Shown one piece after another: positions 15,650 to 27,941 of a DNA stretch of 64,000 nt. The DNA comes from Variovorax sp. JS1663 (GTDB lineage: Bacteria > Pseudomonadota > Gammaproteobacteria > Burkholderiales > Burkholderiaceae_C), in the NCBI RefSeq assembly GCF_002157355.1, contig NZ_LYMK01000001.1, forward strand, positions 62,001-126,000. The letters are read 5' to 3'. Positions within the stretch are counted from its first letter, which is position 1. Each line of letters begins with the position of its first letter. The position numbers and the translations under genes are program-made. The notes beneath the pieces are model-generated. The model searched no databases. It saw only the letters and a program-made list of their open reading frames with translations, and had not been told where the DNA came from.

Positions 15650-16879
15650 ATGACGACAAGGACGGAGACAAGACGCTTGGCACCCTGGAGCGGCCTCACT
15701 GCCGACGAGATGGCGCTGCTGGAGACCACCTTCTGGTCCGCCGGCGGCTCGCGCCATGCCATGGCCGAGCGTCTGGCCTTCTCCAAGAGCAAGGCCAATG
15801 CGCTGATCGCCGGCCTGGTGGACCAGGGTCTCCTGGCCGAAGCCGGCCTGCAGCGCTCCTCCGGTGGCCGCCGCGCCGAAAACCTCCAACTGCATGCCGG
15901 CCTGGGCGTGCTGGTCGGCGTGGACATCGGCGCCACCAGCCTCGACGTGGCGGTACTGCGGCCGGACCTCTCGGTGCTGGCCCAGCACGCCGAAGCCGCC
16001 GATGTTCGCGAAGGCCCGGGCACGGTGCTGGCACGGGTGCGCCAGCTCATGCGCGAGCTGCTTGGGCGCTGCGGCTTCGCGCCCCGGCAGGTGATCGGCA
16101 TCGGCATCGGCGTGCCGGGCCCGGTCAACTTCGAGATCGGCCAACTGGTCAATCCGCCGCTGATGCCGGCCTGGGACAGTTTCTCCATCCGCGACTACCT
16201 GCGCGAGGACTACGCGGCGCCGGTCTTCGTCGACAACGACGTGAACCTGATGGCGCTGGGTGAGCTCTGGCGGCTGAAGCGCTCGCTCTCCAACTTCCTG
16301 GTGATCAAGGTCGGCACCGGCATCGGCTGCGGCATCGTCTGCCATGGCGAGGTGTACCGGGGCGCAGCCGGCTCGGCCGGCGACGTGGGCCACATCTGCG
16401 TGGACCAGGACGGGCCGCTGTGCCACTGCGGCAACGTGGGCTGCGTCGAGGCGATGGCCGCCGGCCCCGCCATCACGCGCATGGCCGTGCAGGCGGCCGA
16501 GGCCGGCGAGAGCAATGCGCTGGCCGAACGGCTGCGCACGCAGGGCCGCATCGATGCGGTGGACGTGGGCCAGGCCAGCCGCGCCGGCGATGCCGCGGCC
16601 AACGCCATCGTGCAGAAGGCCGGCCAGCTGATCGGGCAGATGCTGGCCTCCGTCGTCAACTTCTTCAATCCCTCGCATGTGTTCATCGGCGGGGGCATCA
16701 CCCACATCGGGCCGCTGTTCCTGGCGGCGCTGCGCCAGAGCGTCTACCACCGGTCGCTGGCGCTGTCGACGCGCCACCTCGAGATCCAGTACACGCCATT
16801 GGGCGGGCAGGCCGGCCTCGTGGGCGCGGGGGTCCTGGCGATGCACGAGACGCTCAAGGCACGGGGAGTCGCGCCATGA
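15650..16879 (+). CDS. ROK-family transcriptional regulator
   Basis: This 409-residue protein has an N-terminal winged helix (about 15-70; AERLAFSKSKANALIAGLVDQGLL) followed by a ROK sugar-kinase-like domain. That domain has the phosphate motif GVDIGATSLDVAV, VPGPVNFE, the acidic DNDVNLMALGE, and the zinc motif CHCGNVGCVEAMAAG. The HTH makes it an NagC/Mlc/XylR-type repressor rather than a kinase. Its TGA overlaps the ATG of the sugar ABC ATPase, so it is co-transcribed with the transporter it probably controls. The inducer sugar is unknown. Confidence 0.9.
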   Translation: MTTRTETRRLAPWSGLTADEMALLETTFWSAGGSRHAMAERLAFSKSKANALIAGLVDQGLLAEAGLQRSSGGRRAENLQLHAGLGVLVGVDIGATSLDVAVLRPDLSVLAQHAEAADVREGPGTVLARVRQLMRELLGRCGFAPRQVIGIGIGVPGPVNFEIGQLVNPPLMPAWDSFSIRDYLREDYAAPVFVDNDVNLMALGELWRLKRSLSNFLVIKVGTGIGCGIVCHGEVYRGAAGSAGDVGHICVDQDGPLCHCGNVGCVEAMAAGPAITRMAVQAAEAGESNALAERLRTQGRIDAVDVGQASRAGDAAANAIVQKAGQLIGQMLASVVNFFNPSHVFIGGGITHIGPLFLAALRQSVYHRSLALSTRHLEIQYTPLGGQAGLVGAGVLAMHETLKARGVAP

Positions 16880-18378
16880 AGCCCGGCGTCGCGGTCGAGT
16901 TCGAGCAGGTCGTGAAGGCCTTCGGGCCGGTGCAGGTGTTGCACGGCGTGAGCTTCCCGCTGGCACCCGGCCGCGTCTACGGCCTGCTCGGCGAGAACGG
17001 CGCCGGCAAGTCCACCTTGATGAAGATCCTGGCCGGCTACGAGCCCGTCACCGGCGGCGTGGTGCGCGTCAACGGCGAGCCGCAGGTCTTCGCCAGCTCG
17101 CGCGAGGCCGAGGCGCTCGGCATCGTGCTGATCCACCAGGAGTTCAACCTGGCCGAAGACCTGAGCGTGGCGCAGAACATCTTCCTCGGCCATGAAAAGA
17201 AGAAAGGCTGGCTGCTCGACGACGCCGCGATGGAGCGCGACGCCGCCTCGGCCCTCGCGCAGGTCGGCCTCAAGGTCGATCCGCGCACCAAGGTCCGCCG
17301 CCTGATCGTGGCCGAGAAGCAGCTGGTCGAGATCGCCAAGGCCGTCTCGCGTCACGCGCGCCTCCTGATCATGGACGAGCCCACCGCCACCCTCACGCCC
17401 GGCGAGACCGAGCGCCTCTTCCGGCTGATCGCCCAGCTGCGCGAGGATGGCGTGACCATCGTCTACATCTCGCACAAGCTGGACGAGGTCGAGCGCGTCA
17501 CCGACGAGGTGATCGTCATGCGCGACGGCCGCTTCGTCACGCGCGCGCCCACCGCCAAGCTCACGCGCCACCAGATGGCCAACCTGATGGTGGGGCGCGA
17601 GCTGGCGGACCTCTACCCGCCACGCGATCCGGTCACGACCGGCCAGGCACCCGCGATGCGGGTGCGTGGCTTCGGCGTGCCCGGCTGGGCGGAGGATGCG
17701 GGTTTCGAGGTGCGTCCCGGCGAGATCCTTGGCTTCGCCGGCCTGGTGGGCGCCGGCCGCACCGAGCTCTTCGAGGGCCTGCTGGGCCTGCGGCCCGCGA
17801 GCGGCAGCGTGGAGATCGGCGGCCAGGGCGTGCTGCTGCGCAATCCGCGCGACGCGGCGCGCCACGGCTTCACCTACCTCAGCGAGGACCGCAAGGGCAA
17901 GGGCCTGCACGTGCACCTGGGCCTGCGCCAGAACCTCACGCTGATGGCGCTGGAGCGCTATGCCGCGCCCTGGCTGAAGCCCGAGGCGGAGCGCGAGGCG
18001 CTCGCTGCCGCGGTCAAGGAATACGGCATCCGCACCGGCGACCTCGATGCACGGGCCTCGTCGTTGTCGGGCGGCAACCAGCAGAAGCTCGCGCTCGCCA
18101 AGGTGCTGCAGCCGCGGCCGAAGGTGGTCGTCCTAGACGAGCCCACGCGCGGCGTCGACGTCGGCGCCAAGCGCGACATCTATTTCCTGATCCAGCGGCT
18201 GGCCCGGGAGGGGCTGGCCGTGATCGTGATCTCTTCCGAGCTGATGGAGCTGATCGGCCTGTGCCATCGCGTGGCGGTGATGCGTGCCGGCCGGATCGTC
18301 GCCACGCTCGATGCCGACCAATTGACCGAAGAGGTGTTGATCTCCCATGCCACCGGAACCGCAACAAGCCACGCCTGA
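16876..18378 (+). CDS. Sugar ABC transporter ATP-binding protein (RbsA/XylG type)
   Basis: This 500-residue duplicated ATPase carries two nucleotide-binding domains in one chain. The first has Walker [10 protein letters not shown] and Walker [14 protein letters not shown]. The second has the degenerate Walker [10 protein letters not shown] typical of CUT2 ATPases, signature [15 protein letters not shown] and Walker [15 protein letters not shown]. It powers import of a monosaccharide or sugar derivative through the next gene's permease. The start overlaps the ROK stop (ATGA), and its end overlaps the permease start by 32 bp. Confidence 0.93.
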   Translation: MKPGVAVEFEQVVKAFGPVQVLHGVSFPLAPGRVYGLLGENGAGKSTLMKILAGYEPVTGGVVRVNGEPQVFASSREAEALGIVLIHQEFNLAEDLSVAQNIFLGHEKKKGWLLDDAAMERDAASALAQVGLKVDPRTKVRRLIVAEKQLVEIAKAVSRHARLLIMDEPTATLTPGETERLFRLIAQLREDGVTIVYISHKLDEVERVTDEVIVMRDGRFVTRAPTAKLTRHQMANLMVGRELADLYPPRDPVTTGQAPAMRVRGFGVPGWAEDAGFEVRPGEILGFAGLVGAGRTELFEGLLGLRPASGSVEIGGQGVLLRNPRDAARHGFTYLSEDRKGKGLHVHLGLRQNLTLMALERYAAPWLKPEAEREALAAAVKEYGIRTGDLDARASSLSGGNQQKLALAKVLQPRPKVVVLDEPTRGVDVGAKRDIYFLIQRLAREGLAVIVISSELMELIGLCHRVAVMRAGRIVATLDADQLTEEVLISHATGTATSHA

Positions 18379-19372
18379 GGCCGCGGGCGCGATGCACCGC
18401 AGCGAATCGAAGCCGCGGTGGACCGAGCGCCTCCACGGCCTCGGCCCCGTGATCGGACTGGTGCTGCTGTGCATCGCCGGCACGCTGCTCAACAGCGACT
18501 TCGCCACGCTCGACAACGTGATGAACGTGCTGACCCGCACGGCCTTCATCGGCATCATCGCGGTGGGCATGTGCTTCGTCATCATCTCGGGCGGCATCGA
18601 CCTGTCGGTGGGCTCGATGGCGGCGCTCATCGCCGGCTGCGTGATCATGTTCATCAACGCGATGGGGCCGGCGCTGGGCTCGCCGCTCTTGGCGGTGGTG
18701 CTCGGCGCGGTGCTGGCGGTGGTGCTCGGCGCCGTCTTCGGGCTGGCGCACGGCCTGCTCATCACCAAAGGCCGCATCGAGCCCTTCATCGTCACACTCG
18801 GCACGCTGGGCATCTTCCGCGCCTACCTGACCTACTTCGCCGACGGTGGCGCGCTCACGCTGGACAACGAGCTCTCCGACCTCTACGCGCCGGTCTACTA
18901 CGCCAGCCTGCTGGGCATCCCGGTGCCGGTGTGGGTGTTCCTGGTGGTTGCCCTGATCGGCGGGCTGATCCTCAACCGCACCGCCTATGGCCGCTACGTG
19001 CAGGCCATCGGCTCCAACGAGCAGGTCGCGCGCTACGCGGCCGTGGGCGTGGACAACGTGAAGATCCTCACCTACGTACTGCTGGGCGTGTGCGTGGGCA
19101 TCGCCACGCTGCTGTACGTGCCGCGCCTGGGCTCGGCCTCGCCCACCACCGGGCTGCTGTGGGAGCTCGAAGCCATCGCCGCGGTGATCGTCGGCGGCAC
19201 CGCGCTCAAGGGCGGCGCGGGCAGCATCACCGGCACCGTCATCGGCGCGATCCTGCTCTCGGTCATCAGCAACATCCTCAATCTCACGAGCATCATCAGC
19301 GTGTACCTCAATGCCGCGGTACAGGGCTTCGTGATCATCGTGGTCGCTTTCCTCCAGCGCGGGCGCCGTTAG
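18347..19372 (+). CDS. Sugar ABC transporter permease (RbsC type)
   Basis: This 341-residue inner-membrane protein of the CUT2/BPD_transp_2 family has about eight to ten hydrophobic segments. It carries the characteristic [24 protein letters not shown] near the N-terminus and [23 protein letters not shown] near the C-terminus. A later in-frame ATG at 18392 could be the real start, since the first 15 residues are non-conserved. It works with the neighbouring ATPase and binding protein. Confidence 0.92.
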   Translation: MPPEPQQATPEAAGAMHRSESKPRWTERLHGLGPVIGLVLLCIAGTLLNSDFATLDNVMNVLTRTAFIGIIAVGMCFVIISGGIDLSVGSMAALIAGCVIMFINAMGPALGSPLLAVVLGAVLAVVLGAVFGLAHGLLITKGRIEPFIVTLGTLGIFRAYLTYFADGGALTLDNELSDLYAPVYYASLLGIPVPVWVFLVVALIGGLILNRTAYGRYVQAIGSNEQVARYAAVGVDNVKILTYVLLGVCVGIATLLYVPRLGSASPTTGLLWELEAIAAVIVGGTALKGGAGSITGTVIGAILLSVISNILNLTSIISVYLNAAVQGFVIIVVAFLQRGRR

Positions 19373-19418
19373 CGCGCCCATTTCCAACGACAGCTTTTTC
19401 AACAAGGAGACAGCCAGC

Positions 19419-20381
19419 ATGAACCTCATCACCCGACGCCTCGCCCTCACCGCGGTCGCCGCTGCCGCCTTCGCGGCCATGCCGGCCCTGGCGGCCGAGA
19501 AAGTGAACCTCGGCGTCTCGATCCCCGCTGCGACGCACAGCTTCATGGGCGGCATCAACTACTGGGCCAACCAGGCGAAGAAGGACCTGGAGAAGGAGCA
19601 CAAGGACCTCAAGATCACGATCAAGACCGCGGCCAACGCGCCCGAACAGGCCAACCAGCTGCAGGACCTCTCGACCGTGACCAAGATCAACGCGCTGGTG
19701 ATCTTCCCCTTCGAGTCGGCCGCGCTCACCAAGCCGGTCGCGCAGGTCAAGGCCAAGGGCACCTACGTCACCGTGGTCGACCGCGGCCTGACCGACACCA
19801 GCGCGCAGGACGCCTACGTCGCCGGCGACAACACCGCCTTCGGCAGGATCCCGGCCGAGTACATCGCCAAGAAGCTCAACGGCAAGGGCGACATCGTGGC
19901 GCTGCGCGGCATCGCCACCACGCTGGACAACGAGCGCATGGATGCCTTCAACGGCGTGCTGAAGAACTACCCAGACATCAAGCTGCTCGACGCCAAGTAC
20001 GCCAACTGGAACCGCGACGACGCCTTCAAGGTCACGCAGGACTACCTGACCCGCTTCAAGAAGATCGACGCCTTCTGGGCGGCCGATGACGACATGGCCT
20101 TCGGTGTGCTCAAGGCCATCGAGCAGGCCAAGCGCGACGACATCAAGGTCATCTTCGGCGGCGCCGGCGCCAAGAGCATGGTCAAGACCATCCTCGACGG
20201 CAAGGACCCGCGCATCCAGGCCGACGTGAGCTACTCGCCCAAGTTCATCTACGACGCGATCAAGCTGACGGCCGAAGCGCGGCTCAAGGGCGAGAAGCTG
20301 CCGGCGACGACGATCATTCCCTCGGTACTCATCACGAAGGAAAACGCGAAGGACTTCTACCACCCGAATTCCCCCTTCTGA
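19419..20381 (+). CDS. Periplasmic sugar-binding protein (Peripla_BP_4)
   Basis: This 320-residue secreted protein has a Sec signal peptide (residues 1-25, basic ITRRLALTA, hydrophobic core, cleavage after PALA-A). The mature part starts [18 protein letters not shown], characteristic of ribose/allose/xylose-type type-I binding proteins. It delivers the substrate to the RbsA/RbsC-like transporter just upstream. AAGGAG precedes the ATG. The ligand cannot be named. Confidence 0.92.
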   Translation: MNLITRRLALTAVAAAAFAAMPALAAEKVNLGVSIPAATHSFMGGINYWANQAKKDLEKEHKDLKITIKTAANAPEQANQLQDLSTVTKINALVIFPFESAALTKPVAQVKAKGTYVTVVDRGLTDTSAQDAYVAGDNTAFGRIPAEYIAKKLNGKGDIVALRGIATTLDNERMDAFNGVLKNYPDIKLLDAKYANWNRDDAFKVTQDYLTRFKKIDAFWAADDDMAFGVLKAIEQAKRDDIKVIFGGAGAKSMVKTILDGKDPRIQADVSYSPKFIYDAIKLTAEARLKGEKLPATTIIPSVLITKENAKDFYHPNSPF

Positions 20382-20388
20382 GGCCTCG

Positions 20389-21546
20389 ATGCCGGCAACA
20401 AGAAAGTTGCGCTACGCCATGGTCGGCGGCGGGCGCGATGCCTTCATCGGCGCGGTGCACCGCAAGGCGATCGCGCTCGACGGGCAGGCCGAGCTGGTGG
20501 CCGGCGCGCTCTCGTCCAGCCCCGAGAAGGCGCGCGAGTCCGGCCGCGCGCTGTGGCTGGCGGAGGACCGCAACCATGGCGACTGGCGGGCGCTGCTGGA
20601 CGACGAGCTGAAGCGGGCGCCGGACGAGCGCATCGACTTCGTCTCCGTCGTCACGCCCAACCACCTTCACTTCCCGGTGGCGCAGGCCTTCGTCGAGGCG
20701 GGCTTCCACGTGGTCTGCGATAAACCCCTTGTGCACACGGGGGCGCAGGCCGATGCGCTGGTGGCGGCCGTGGCGCGCCAGGGCACCGTGTTCGCGGTCA
20801 CCTACAACTACACCGGCTACCCGATGGTGCGCGAGGCGCGCGAGATCATCCGCAGCGGCCGGCTCGGCGGGATTCGCAAGGTGGTCGTCGAATACAACCA
20901 GGGCTGGCTCGCCACGCGCCTCGAAGGCGAGGGCAACAAGCAGGCCGAATGGCGCAGCGATCCGGCGCGCAGTGGCGCGGCCGGTGCGATCGGCGACATC
21001 GGCTCGCATGCCGAGAACCTGGTCGCGACCGTGACGGCCCTCGAGATCGAAAGCCTGTGCGCCGACCTGGGCGCGCTGGTGCCCGGCCGCGCACTCGATG
21101 ATGACGGCAGCGTGCTGCTGCGCTTCAAGGGCGGCGCGCGCGGCGTGCTGATCGCCTCGCAGGTCAACACCGGGCTGGAGAACGACCTGCGCCTGCGCGT
21201 TTCTGGCACGCTGGGGACGTTGGTCTGGCGCCAGGAGCAGCCGAGCGAGCTGCTGCACCTGCCGCACGACGGGCCGCGGTGCATGCTCACGCGCGGATCG
21301 CCCTGGCTGGGCGAATCGGCGCGGCGGGCCAGCCGGCTGCCCAGCGGACATCCGGAGGGCTTCATCGAGGCCTTCGCCAATGTGTACGGCGGTGTCTTCG
21401 CCGACATCCGTGCGCGGCTCGCGGGACGGCCGGCCGAGGCCCTGGAGGCGGACTATCCCCGGGTGGAGGAGGGCGCGCGCGGCGTCCGCTTCATCGAGCG
21501 CGTGGTGGCATCGTCCAGGAGCGATGCCAAATGGACGGCGTGGTGA
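20389..21546 (+). CDS. Gfo/Idh/MocA-family oxidoreductase
   Basis: This 385-residue NAD(P)-dependent sugar or polyol dehydrogenase has an N-terminal Rossmann fold ([22 protein letters not shown]). It also has the EKP-equivalent catalytic segment [15 protein letters not shown] and the later [13 protein letters not shown] motif holding the active-site Asp/His. It starts 8 bp after the binding-protein gene, so it probably performs the first oxidation of the imported sugar or inositol-like compound. It is the last gene of the sugar operon. Confidence 0.9.
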   Translation: MPATRKLRYAMVGGGRDAFIGAVHRKAIALDGQAELVAGALSSSPEKARESGRALWLAEDRNHGDWRALLDDELKRAPDERIDFVSVVTPNHLHFPVAQAFVEAGFHVVCDKPLVHTGAQADALVAAVARQGTVFAVTYNYTGYPMVREAREIIRSGRLGGIRKVVVEYNQGWLATRLEGEGNKQAEWRSDPARSGAAGAIGDIGSHAENLVATVTALEIESLCADLGALVPGRALDDDGSVLLRFKGGARGVLIASQVNTGLENDLRLRVSGTLGTLVWRQEQPSELLHLPHDGPRCMLTRGSPWLGESARRASRLPSGHPEGFIEAFANVYGGVFADIRARLAGRPAEALEADYPRVEEGARGVRFIERVVASSRSDAKWTAW

Positions 21547-21576
21547 TGACGAGCTCGATCGATCGGCCCCGGACCT

Positions 21577-22374
21577 TCAGCCCTTCGGCGCGTCGGGCCC
21601 GGTCCGGTTGATCCGGCCCTTGTGGACGGCCCAGACCTTGCCGTCCGGTGTGCCGACGTACATGGGCTGCCGTGCCCACAGGCTCCAGAAGACATGTGCT
21701 TCCGTCGGCGTGGCGTCCATCACGTGCGTCAGGTACAGGCCCGCCGCACGGGGATCCTGTCGCAGCGCCAGGCAGGTCCGCGTGAAGCCGCGCTGGGCGA
21801 TCACGGCCGGCCCCTCCGTGATCACGCGGTAGGTGCCGCCCATGGGCACCACCCTGTTCGAGGTGGCGGCGGGCAGCAGGTAAACCACCCATCGGTGCGG
21901 CGTGTCGATGGCTTCGGCGGGCAGGACGACGGCGTTGTACTGCTCGGCGCAGGGCTCGAATCCAGAGCTCATCGCCAGCTGGCGTGCGCTCGCGGCGCCG
22001 GCCTCGAACGGGCTCAGCCGGGACGGCACGTCAAGCGTGGTGACTTCGTGGACCTGGTTGTCCTCGATGGAGACGGTGACCCGGTAGAGCGCCGATGGGG
22101 TCCGGTCCACGTAGGTGACCGCGATCAGGTCACCGAGTTCTTCCGTGATCCAGCCCTTGACGCGCGGATCCCTTCGAAAAGCGGGAATCCTGAGGACGGC
22201 CTCGGTGGCGGCGGCGATGGCGCGCTCGTGCCGATAGATGGCCACGCCCATGGTTTCGGCGCCCTGGATGCTGTCCGCTTCCTGCGCCGGTGACCGTGGC
22301 GGCTCCTGGGGTTCGCCGGCATGCGCGACCAGGCCGCCGAGCGCGAGGGTCAGTGCAATCAGATGGCGCGTCAT
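21577..22374 (-). CDS. Exported hypothetical protein
   Basis: This 265-residue protein is not assigned to a family. It begins with a clear Sec signal (MTRHLIALTLALGGLVAHAG, cleavage after AHA), so it is periplasmic or secreted. The mature part is mixed alpha/beta without transmembrane segments and has two cysteines (FEPCAEQ, TRTCLAL) that could form a disulfide. It is convergent with the dehydrogenase gene, only 30 bp away. Confidence 0.7.
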   Translation of the reverse strand: MTRHLIALTLALGGLVAHAGEPQEPPRSPAQEADSIQGAETMGVAIYRHERAIAAATEAVLRIPAFRRDPRVKGWITEELGDLIAVTYVDRTPSALYRVTVSIEDNQVHEVTTLDVPSRLSPFEAGAASARQLAMSSGFEPCAEQYNAVVLPAEAIDTPHRWVVYLLPAATSNRVVPMGGTYRVITEGPAVIAQRGFTRTCLALRQDPRAAGLYLTHVMDATPTEAHVFWSLWARQPMYVGTPDGKVWAVHKGRINRTGPDAPKG

Positions 22375-22535
22375 GGTCCTCGTTGCTCCAGCATCCGGAA
22401 GCGGCGGATGCTAGCGATCGCCTGTGGGGACATCGATGCGATGAAACATTTCGCGGAAATTGAAGGGCCGGCCCCGTGAAAGAGGCCCCTCCGCGCTGGC
22501 GTACCGGCGGCGCCGCCGAGCGCCGGATGATGACC

Positions 22536-23117
22536 TCAGGGGACGCCGCTGCGCCCAGCCGAGCAGAGCCGTTGTGCCAGCCGTGCCAGCGCGGCTTCCG
22601 CCGATGGCTCGATCGCCGTCGAGCAGCCCAGCATCAGGTTCAGGCGCTGGCCAAGGCCTTCCACCATGACACCGCTGTCGCGCTCTCGGAGCACGCCGTC
22701 CGCATCCGGTGCACAGTCCCGGACCGCGCAGACGCGGCTCGCGTAGCTGTCTTCCGGAACGCCGTAGACGACCACCGGCTTTCCCAGCGCCACGGCGAAG
22801 CCGACTTCGAATACGGTGCCCGAATCCGGCTCGAGACCGCGAAAGTCGGCCAGATTGGCGATCAGTCCGTCGGCCTCGCGGATCAAGGCGACGTTGCCTT
22901 CGTAGATGCGCTGCGCGCGCTCGGCGTCGCTGCCTTCGAAACCCTCGTGCATGCCGCCGTCCGACGGCTCGACGCCCAGCAGCCCATGCCGTTCGCACAG
23001 GGCTTTCAGCCGTGCGTAGATCGCCGCGCTGCCGCGAAAGAAGATGTCGGGGCCGGCGAGGTACACGCGGGGCCGCGCGCCGGGCGGCTGATGCGGCGAA
23101 GCCGCTGTCTGTTCCAT
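22536..23117 (-). CDS. Nucleoside 2-deoxyribosyltransferase-like protein
   Basis: This 193-residue protein has an N-terminal RVYLAGPDIFFRG segment and the GTVFEVGFAVALGKPVVVYG segment that in this family holds the catalytic glutamate. DGLIANLADFRGLEPDSG completes the substrate pocket. The family exchanges bases between deoxynucleosides or hydrolyses nucleotide N-glycosidic bonds (purine/pyrimidine salvage or house-cleaning). The start at 23117 follows GGAAGGAA at proper distance; an in-frame ATG at 23150 is possible. Confidence 0.82.
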   Translation of the reverse strand: MEQTAASPHQPPGARPRVYLAGPDIFFRGSAAIYARLKALCERHGLLGVEPSDGGMHEGFEGSDAERAQRIYEGNVALIREADGLIANLADFRGLEPDSGTVFEVGFAVALGKPVVVYGVPEDSYASRVCAVRDCAPDADGVLRERDSGVMVEGLGQRLNLMLGCSTAIEPSAEAALARLAQRLCSAGRSGVP

Positions 23118-23266
23118 CGTTCTGGGGTTCCTTCCGTTCGCATTGTCCATCGCTCGAGCGGCGCGTAGGTGCCCTCCCACAGCAGTAACGCCCTTGCGCT
23201 GCTGACGTCGCCCCGCGGGCGGCGGAGCATTTCTTCACGATTCACCAGTTGAAAGGGAGATGCCGT

Positions 23267-23869
23267 ATGGATGCGATGAACATGCAGGCCGCATGGGCGC
23301 TTGGTGCCGTCGTGGTCTTGGTCCTGTTGGCCTTGGGTGCCTATTTCTTCCATCGAAGACGACAGTCGCAAAGGCTCGAGCAACGCTTCGGCTCGGAGTA
23401 CGGCCGCACGCTCAAGGCGCATGGCAGCCGCGCCAGGGCAGAGGCGGAGCTGCGGGAGCGGGAAGCGCGCGTCGGGAAGCTGCGCATCGTTCCCCTGTCG
23501 CCGGAAGACGCGGCGCGCTTCTCCGGCGCATGGAACAAGCTGCAGGCGCAGTTCGTCGACAACCCGGCCGGCGCCGTGGCGCAAGCCGACCAGCTCGTGC
23601 GGGAAGTGATGCGCAAGCGCGGCTACCCCATGGAGGACTTCGAGCATCGGGTGGCCGACATCTCCGTGGACCATCCGACGGTGGTGAACAACTACCGCGC
23701 CGCGCAGGACGTCCGCGCGCGTAACCTGCGCGGCGAGGTCGAGACGGAGGAATTGCGCAAGGCGGTCGTTCATTACCGCGCGCTCTTCGACGAGCTGCTC
23801 GAAGTGCGGGTGGTCGAGCCGGTCGAACCGCGCAGCATGCCGGCGAGGCCGGTGGAGGTGCGGTCATGA
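23267..23869 (+). CDS. Membrane-anchored hypothetical protein with a conserved C-terminal helical domain
   Basis: This 200-residue protein has one N-terminal membrane helix (about 8-28, AWALGAVVVLVLLALGAYFF) followed by a basic stretch and a helical cytoplasmic domain. The core SPEDAARFSGAWNKLQAQFVDNPAGAVAQADQLVREVM recurs in the next gene. GGGAGA six bases before the ATG favours this start over an upstream TTG. It overlaps the next gene by 4 bp. Function unknown; the domain resembles short helical proteins found near stress genes, which I cannot place with confidence. Confidence 0.75.
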   Translation: MDAMNMQAAWALGAVVVLVLLALGAYFFHRRRQSQRLEQRFGSEYGRTLKAHGSRARAEAELREREARVGKLRIVPLSPEDAARFSGAWNKLQAQFVDNPAGAVAQADQLVREVMRKRGYPMEDFEHRVADISVDHPTVVNNYRAAQDVRARNLRGEVETEELRKAVVHYRALFDELLEVRVVEPVEPRSMPARPVEVRS

Positions 23870-24252
23870 ACTTCGAATCCGGTCAAAACGATCGCGGCGC
23901 GTCGCCCGAGGTGGCGCCCGACGACCTCTCGCAACCGGTGGTGCGCTCCCCTGAAGTGGCGGACCGCGTCGACGAGGAGGCGCTAGCCTCGCTCTTCACG
24001 CCCGAGGCGGCGCGGGCGTTCCGCGCCGACTGGGATGCGGTTCAGATCGGCTTCGTGGACAACCCGCAGCAGGCCGTCCAGAAGGCGGACGAACTGGTGC
24101 GCCAAGTGCTGGAGAACCTGGGCCAGACCTTCTCGGCGGAGCGGTCCGCGTTCGATGGACGTGGCGACGAGACGGAGCAGGCATCGACCGAGCGGCTGCG
24201 CATGGCGCTGCGGCGCTATCGCGCTTTCCTGAACCGGCTTCTGTCACTGTGA
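23866..24252 (+). CDS. Small soluble paralogue of the preceding membrane protein
   Basis: This 128-residue protein has no membrane helix. Its core FTPEAARAFRADWDAVQIGFVDNPQQAVQKADELVRQVLENLG is colinear with the core of the upstream protein (shared FVDNP, Q.AD.LVR and a C-terminal LR.A...YRA..N/DELL pattern). The pair therefore arose by tandem duplication. The ATG overlaps the upstream TGA, so the two are coupled. Function unknown. Confidence 0.75.
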   Translation: MNFESGQNDRGASPEVAPDDLSQPVVRSPEVADRVDEEALASLFTPEAARAFRADWDAVQIGFVDNPQQAVQKADELVRQVLENLGQTFSAERSAFDGRGDETEQASTERLRMALRRYRAFLNRLLSL

Positions 24253-24314
24253 CGCCGGATGCCCGGGATGCGGCACGGAGCCGGCACTGCGCCAGCGCCC
24301 TGCGGCCGAGTGCC

Positions 24315-25334
24315 TCACTCGGCCCGGATGTCGTTGTCCTTCACCACCTTGCCCAGCAGGTCGTAATAGTTCTTGGTGAGCGCGGCCAGCTGCTCGGGCG
24401 TGCCGCCACCGGCATCGTCGCCGCGGTCGGCAATGGTCTTCTGCACGGCCGCGTCCTTCAGCGCCGTGTTCATCGCCGTGTTGACCTTCTTCACGATGTC
24501 CGGGCTCAGGCCCGGCGGCCCGTACAGGCCGATGAAGGAGATCACCTCGAAGTTCTTGATGCCCTTCTCCGTGGCCGTCGGTACGTCGGGGAAGGCCGGC
24601 ACGCGCTTGGGGCCGGTGGCCATCAGCGCCTTGAGCTGGCCGGACTTGAGGAAGGGCGCGACCACCGAAGACGCATCGAACATCGCCGGCACGCGGCCCG
24701 CGATCAGGTCGGTCATGGCCGGCGCGCTGCCCTTGTACGGCACGTGGCTCATCTTCGGCTTGCCGATGCGCTCGCGGAACAGTTCCATCGCGGTCTGCAC
24801 CAGGCTGCCCGGCCCGCCCGAGGCATAGTCGACGGCCTTGCCCTCCTTGTCCTGCTGCTTGACCCAGGCGATGAAGGCATCCACGTCCTTCACCGGCAGG
24901 CTGGCCGGCACCACCAGCATCAGCGAGGAGGTCAGCAGCAGGCCGATGGGCGTCATCTTCAGCGGGTCCGCGACTGCCGTGTTGCGGTAGGTGTGCGGGT
25001 TGAGCACCATGTTGCTGCCGTTGCCCACCAGCAGGCGGTAGCCGTCCGGCGCCGACTTCAGCACGTAATCGGTGGCGATGTTGCCGTTGACGCCGGCCTT
25101 GTTGTCGATCACCACCGGCTGGCCCAGGTTGTTCTGCATGCCGGCGGTGAGGATGCGCCCCGCAAAGTCCGTCTGGCCTCCCGGCGGATAGCCCACCACC
25201 AGCGTGACCGATTTGTTGGGCCAGGCTCCTTGGGCGAGGGTCAGGCCGGGCAGCAAGCCGGCCCCGAGACCACCCAGGCCCAGTTGCAGGGCGCTGCGGC
25301 GCGACAGAGAGACGGGGGGCGCAATCGGCATCAT
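24315..25334 (-). CDS. Tripartite tricarboxylate transporter substrate-binding protein (TctC/Bug)
   Basis: This 339-residue periplasmic protein has a signal peptide of Tat-like character (LSRRSALQLGLGGLGAGLLPGL) followed by WPNKSVTLVVGYPPGGQTDFAGRIL, the hallmark of the Bug family. The ligand-anchoring loop around IDNKAGVNGNIATDYV is present. No tctA/tctB permease genes are adjacent; solitary family members are common in Burkholderiales and are thought to share a permease. Ligand unknown (a small carboxylate is expected). Confidence 0.9.
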   Translation of the reverse strand: MMPIAPPVSLSRRSALQLGLGGLGAGLLPGLTLAQGAWPNKSVTLVVGYPPGGQTDFAGRILTAGMQNNLGQPVVIDNKAGVNGNIATDYVLKSAPDGYRLLVGNGSNMVLNPHTYRNTAVADPLKMTPIGLLLTSSLMLVVPASLPVKDVDAFIAWVKQQDKEGKAVDYASGGPGSLVQTAMELFRERIGKPKMSHVPYKGSAPAMTDLIAGRVPAMFDASSVVAPFLKSGQLKALMATGPKRVPAFPDVPTATEKGIKNFEVISFIGLYGPPGLSPDIVKKVNTAMNTALKDAAVQKTIADRGDDAGGGTPEQLAALTKNYYDLLGKVVKDNDIRAE

Positions 25335-25543
25335 GGTCTTCTCCCGACCTCGGCAAGGTCAGCCGGGCGATCATAGGAGCCCGGCGCGCGCGCCACAAGC
25401 GGGTTCGTCGCCGATGCGTCGGTCCGCTCCTACGCCCGCCGGCCGCTTGTCCGATCCCGGGCGTCGACCTTGGCCGCTCGTGGGAGCTGCGCACAGGCGC
25501 GCATCGTCGAACTCCCGACCGTGAAGCCCACAAGGAGATCCTC

Positions 25544-25780
25544 ATGAACAAGCCAACCGACCAGAAGCCCGACATCCAGGGCGAAGGCAACTACGACGCC
25601 ACCCGCCGCTACGACAAGGCCACCGCCGACTTCGTGCAATCCGGCAAGGTGGATCAGGCCGCGCGCGACGCGCGCCCGATGAGCGAGGCCGAGGCTGAAG
25701 ATATGCGCCAGGCCGAGCAGGAAGGCAAGTCGCACGCCAAGGGCGAGGACCCGGCGCTGCGCAAGGGCGCCTCGAAGTAG
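25544..25780 (+). CDS. Small acidic/basic hydrophilic hypothetical protein
   Basis: This 78-residue protein is lacking hydrophobic segments, rich in Asp, Glu, Lys and Ala, and probably largely disordered. The pattern GEGNYDATRRYDKATADFVQSGKVDQAAR resembles a widespread small proteobacterial protein of unknown function. AAGGAG lies at proper distance before the ATG. A role in stress tolerance is sometimes assumed, but nothing here proves it. Confidence 0.65.
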   Translation: MNKPTDQKPDIQGEGNYDATRRYDKATADFVQSGKVDQAARDARPMSEAEAEDMRQAEQEGKSHAKGEDPALRKGASK

Positions 25781-25853
25781 CGAAGGCGCGCAGCGCGCAA
25801 GGCCGGTCGTGGCGATCCGGACGGCATCTACCGCCTGAGGCCACAATCCGGCC

Positions 25854-27929
<2,076 letters not shown>

Positions 27930-27941
27930 GGCGCGCTGCGT

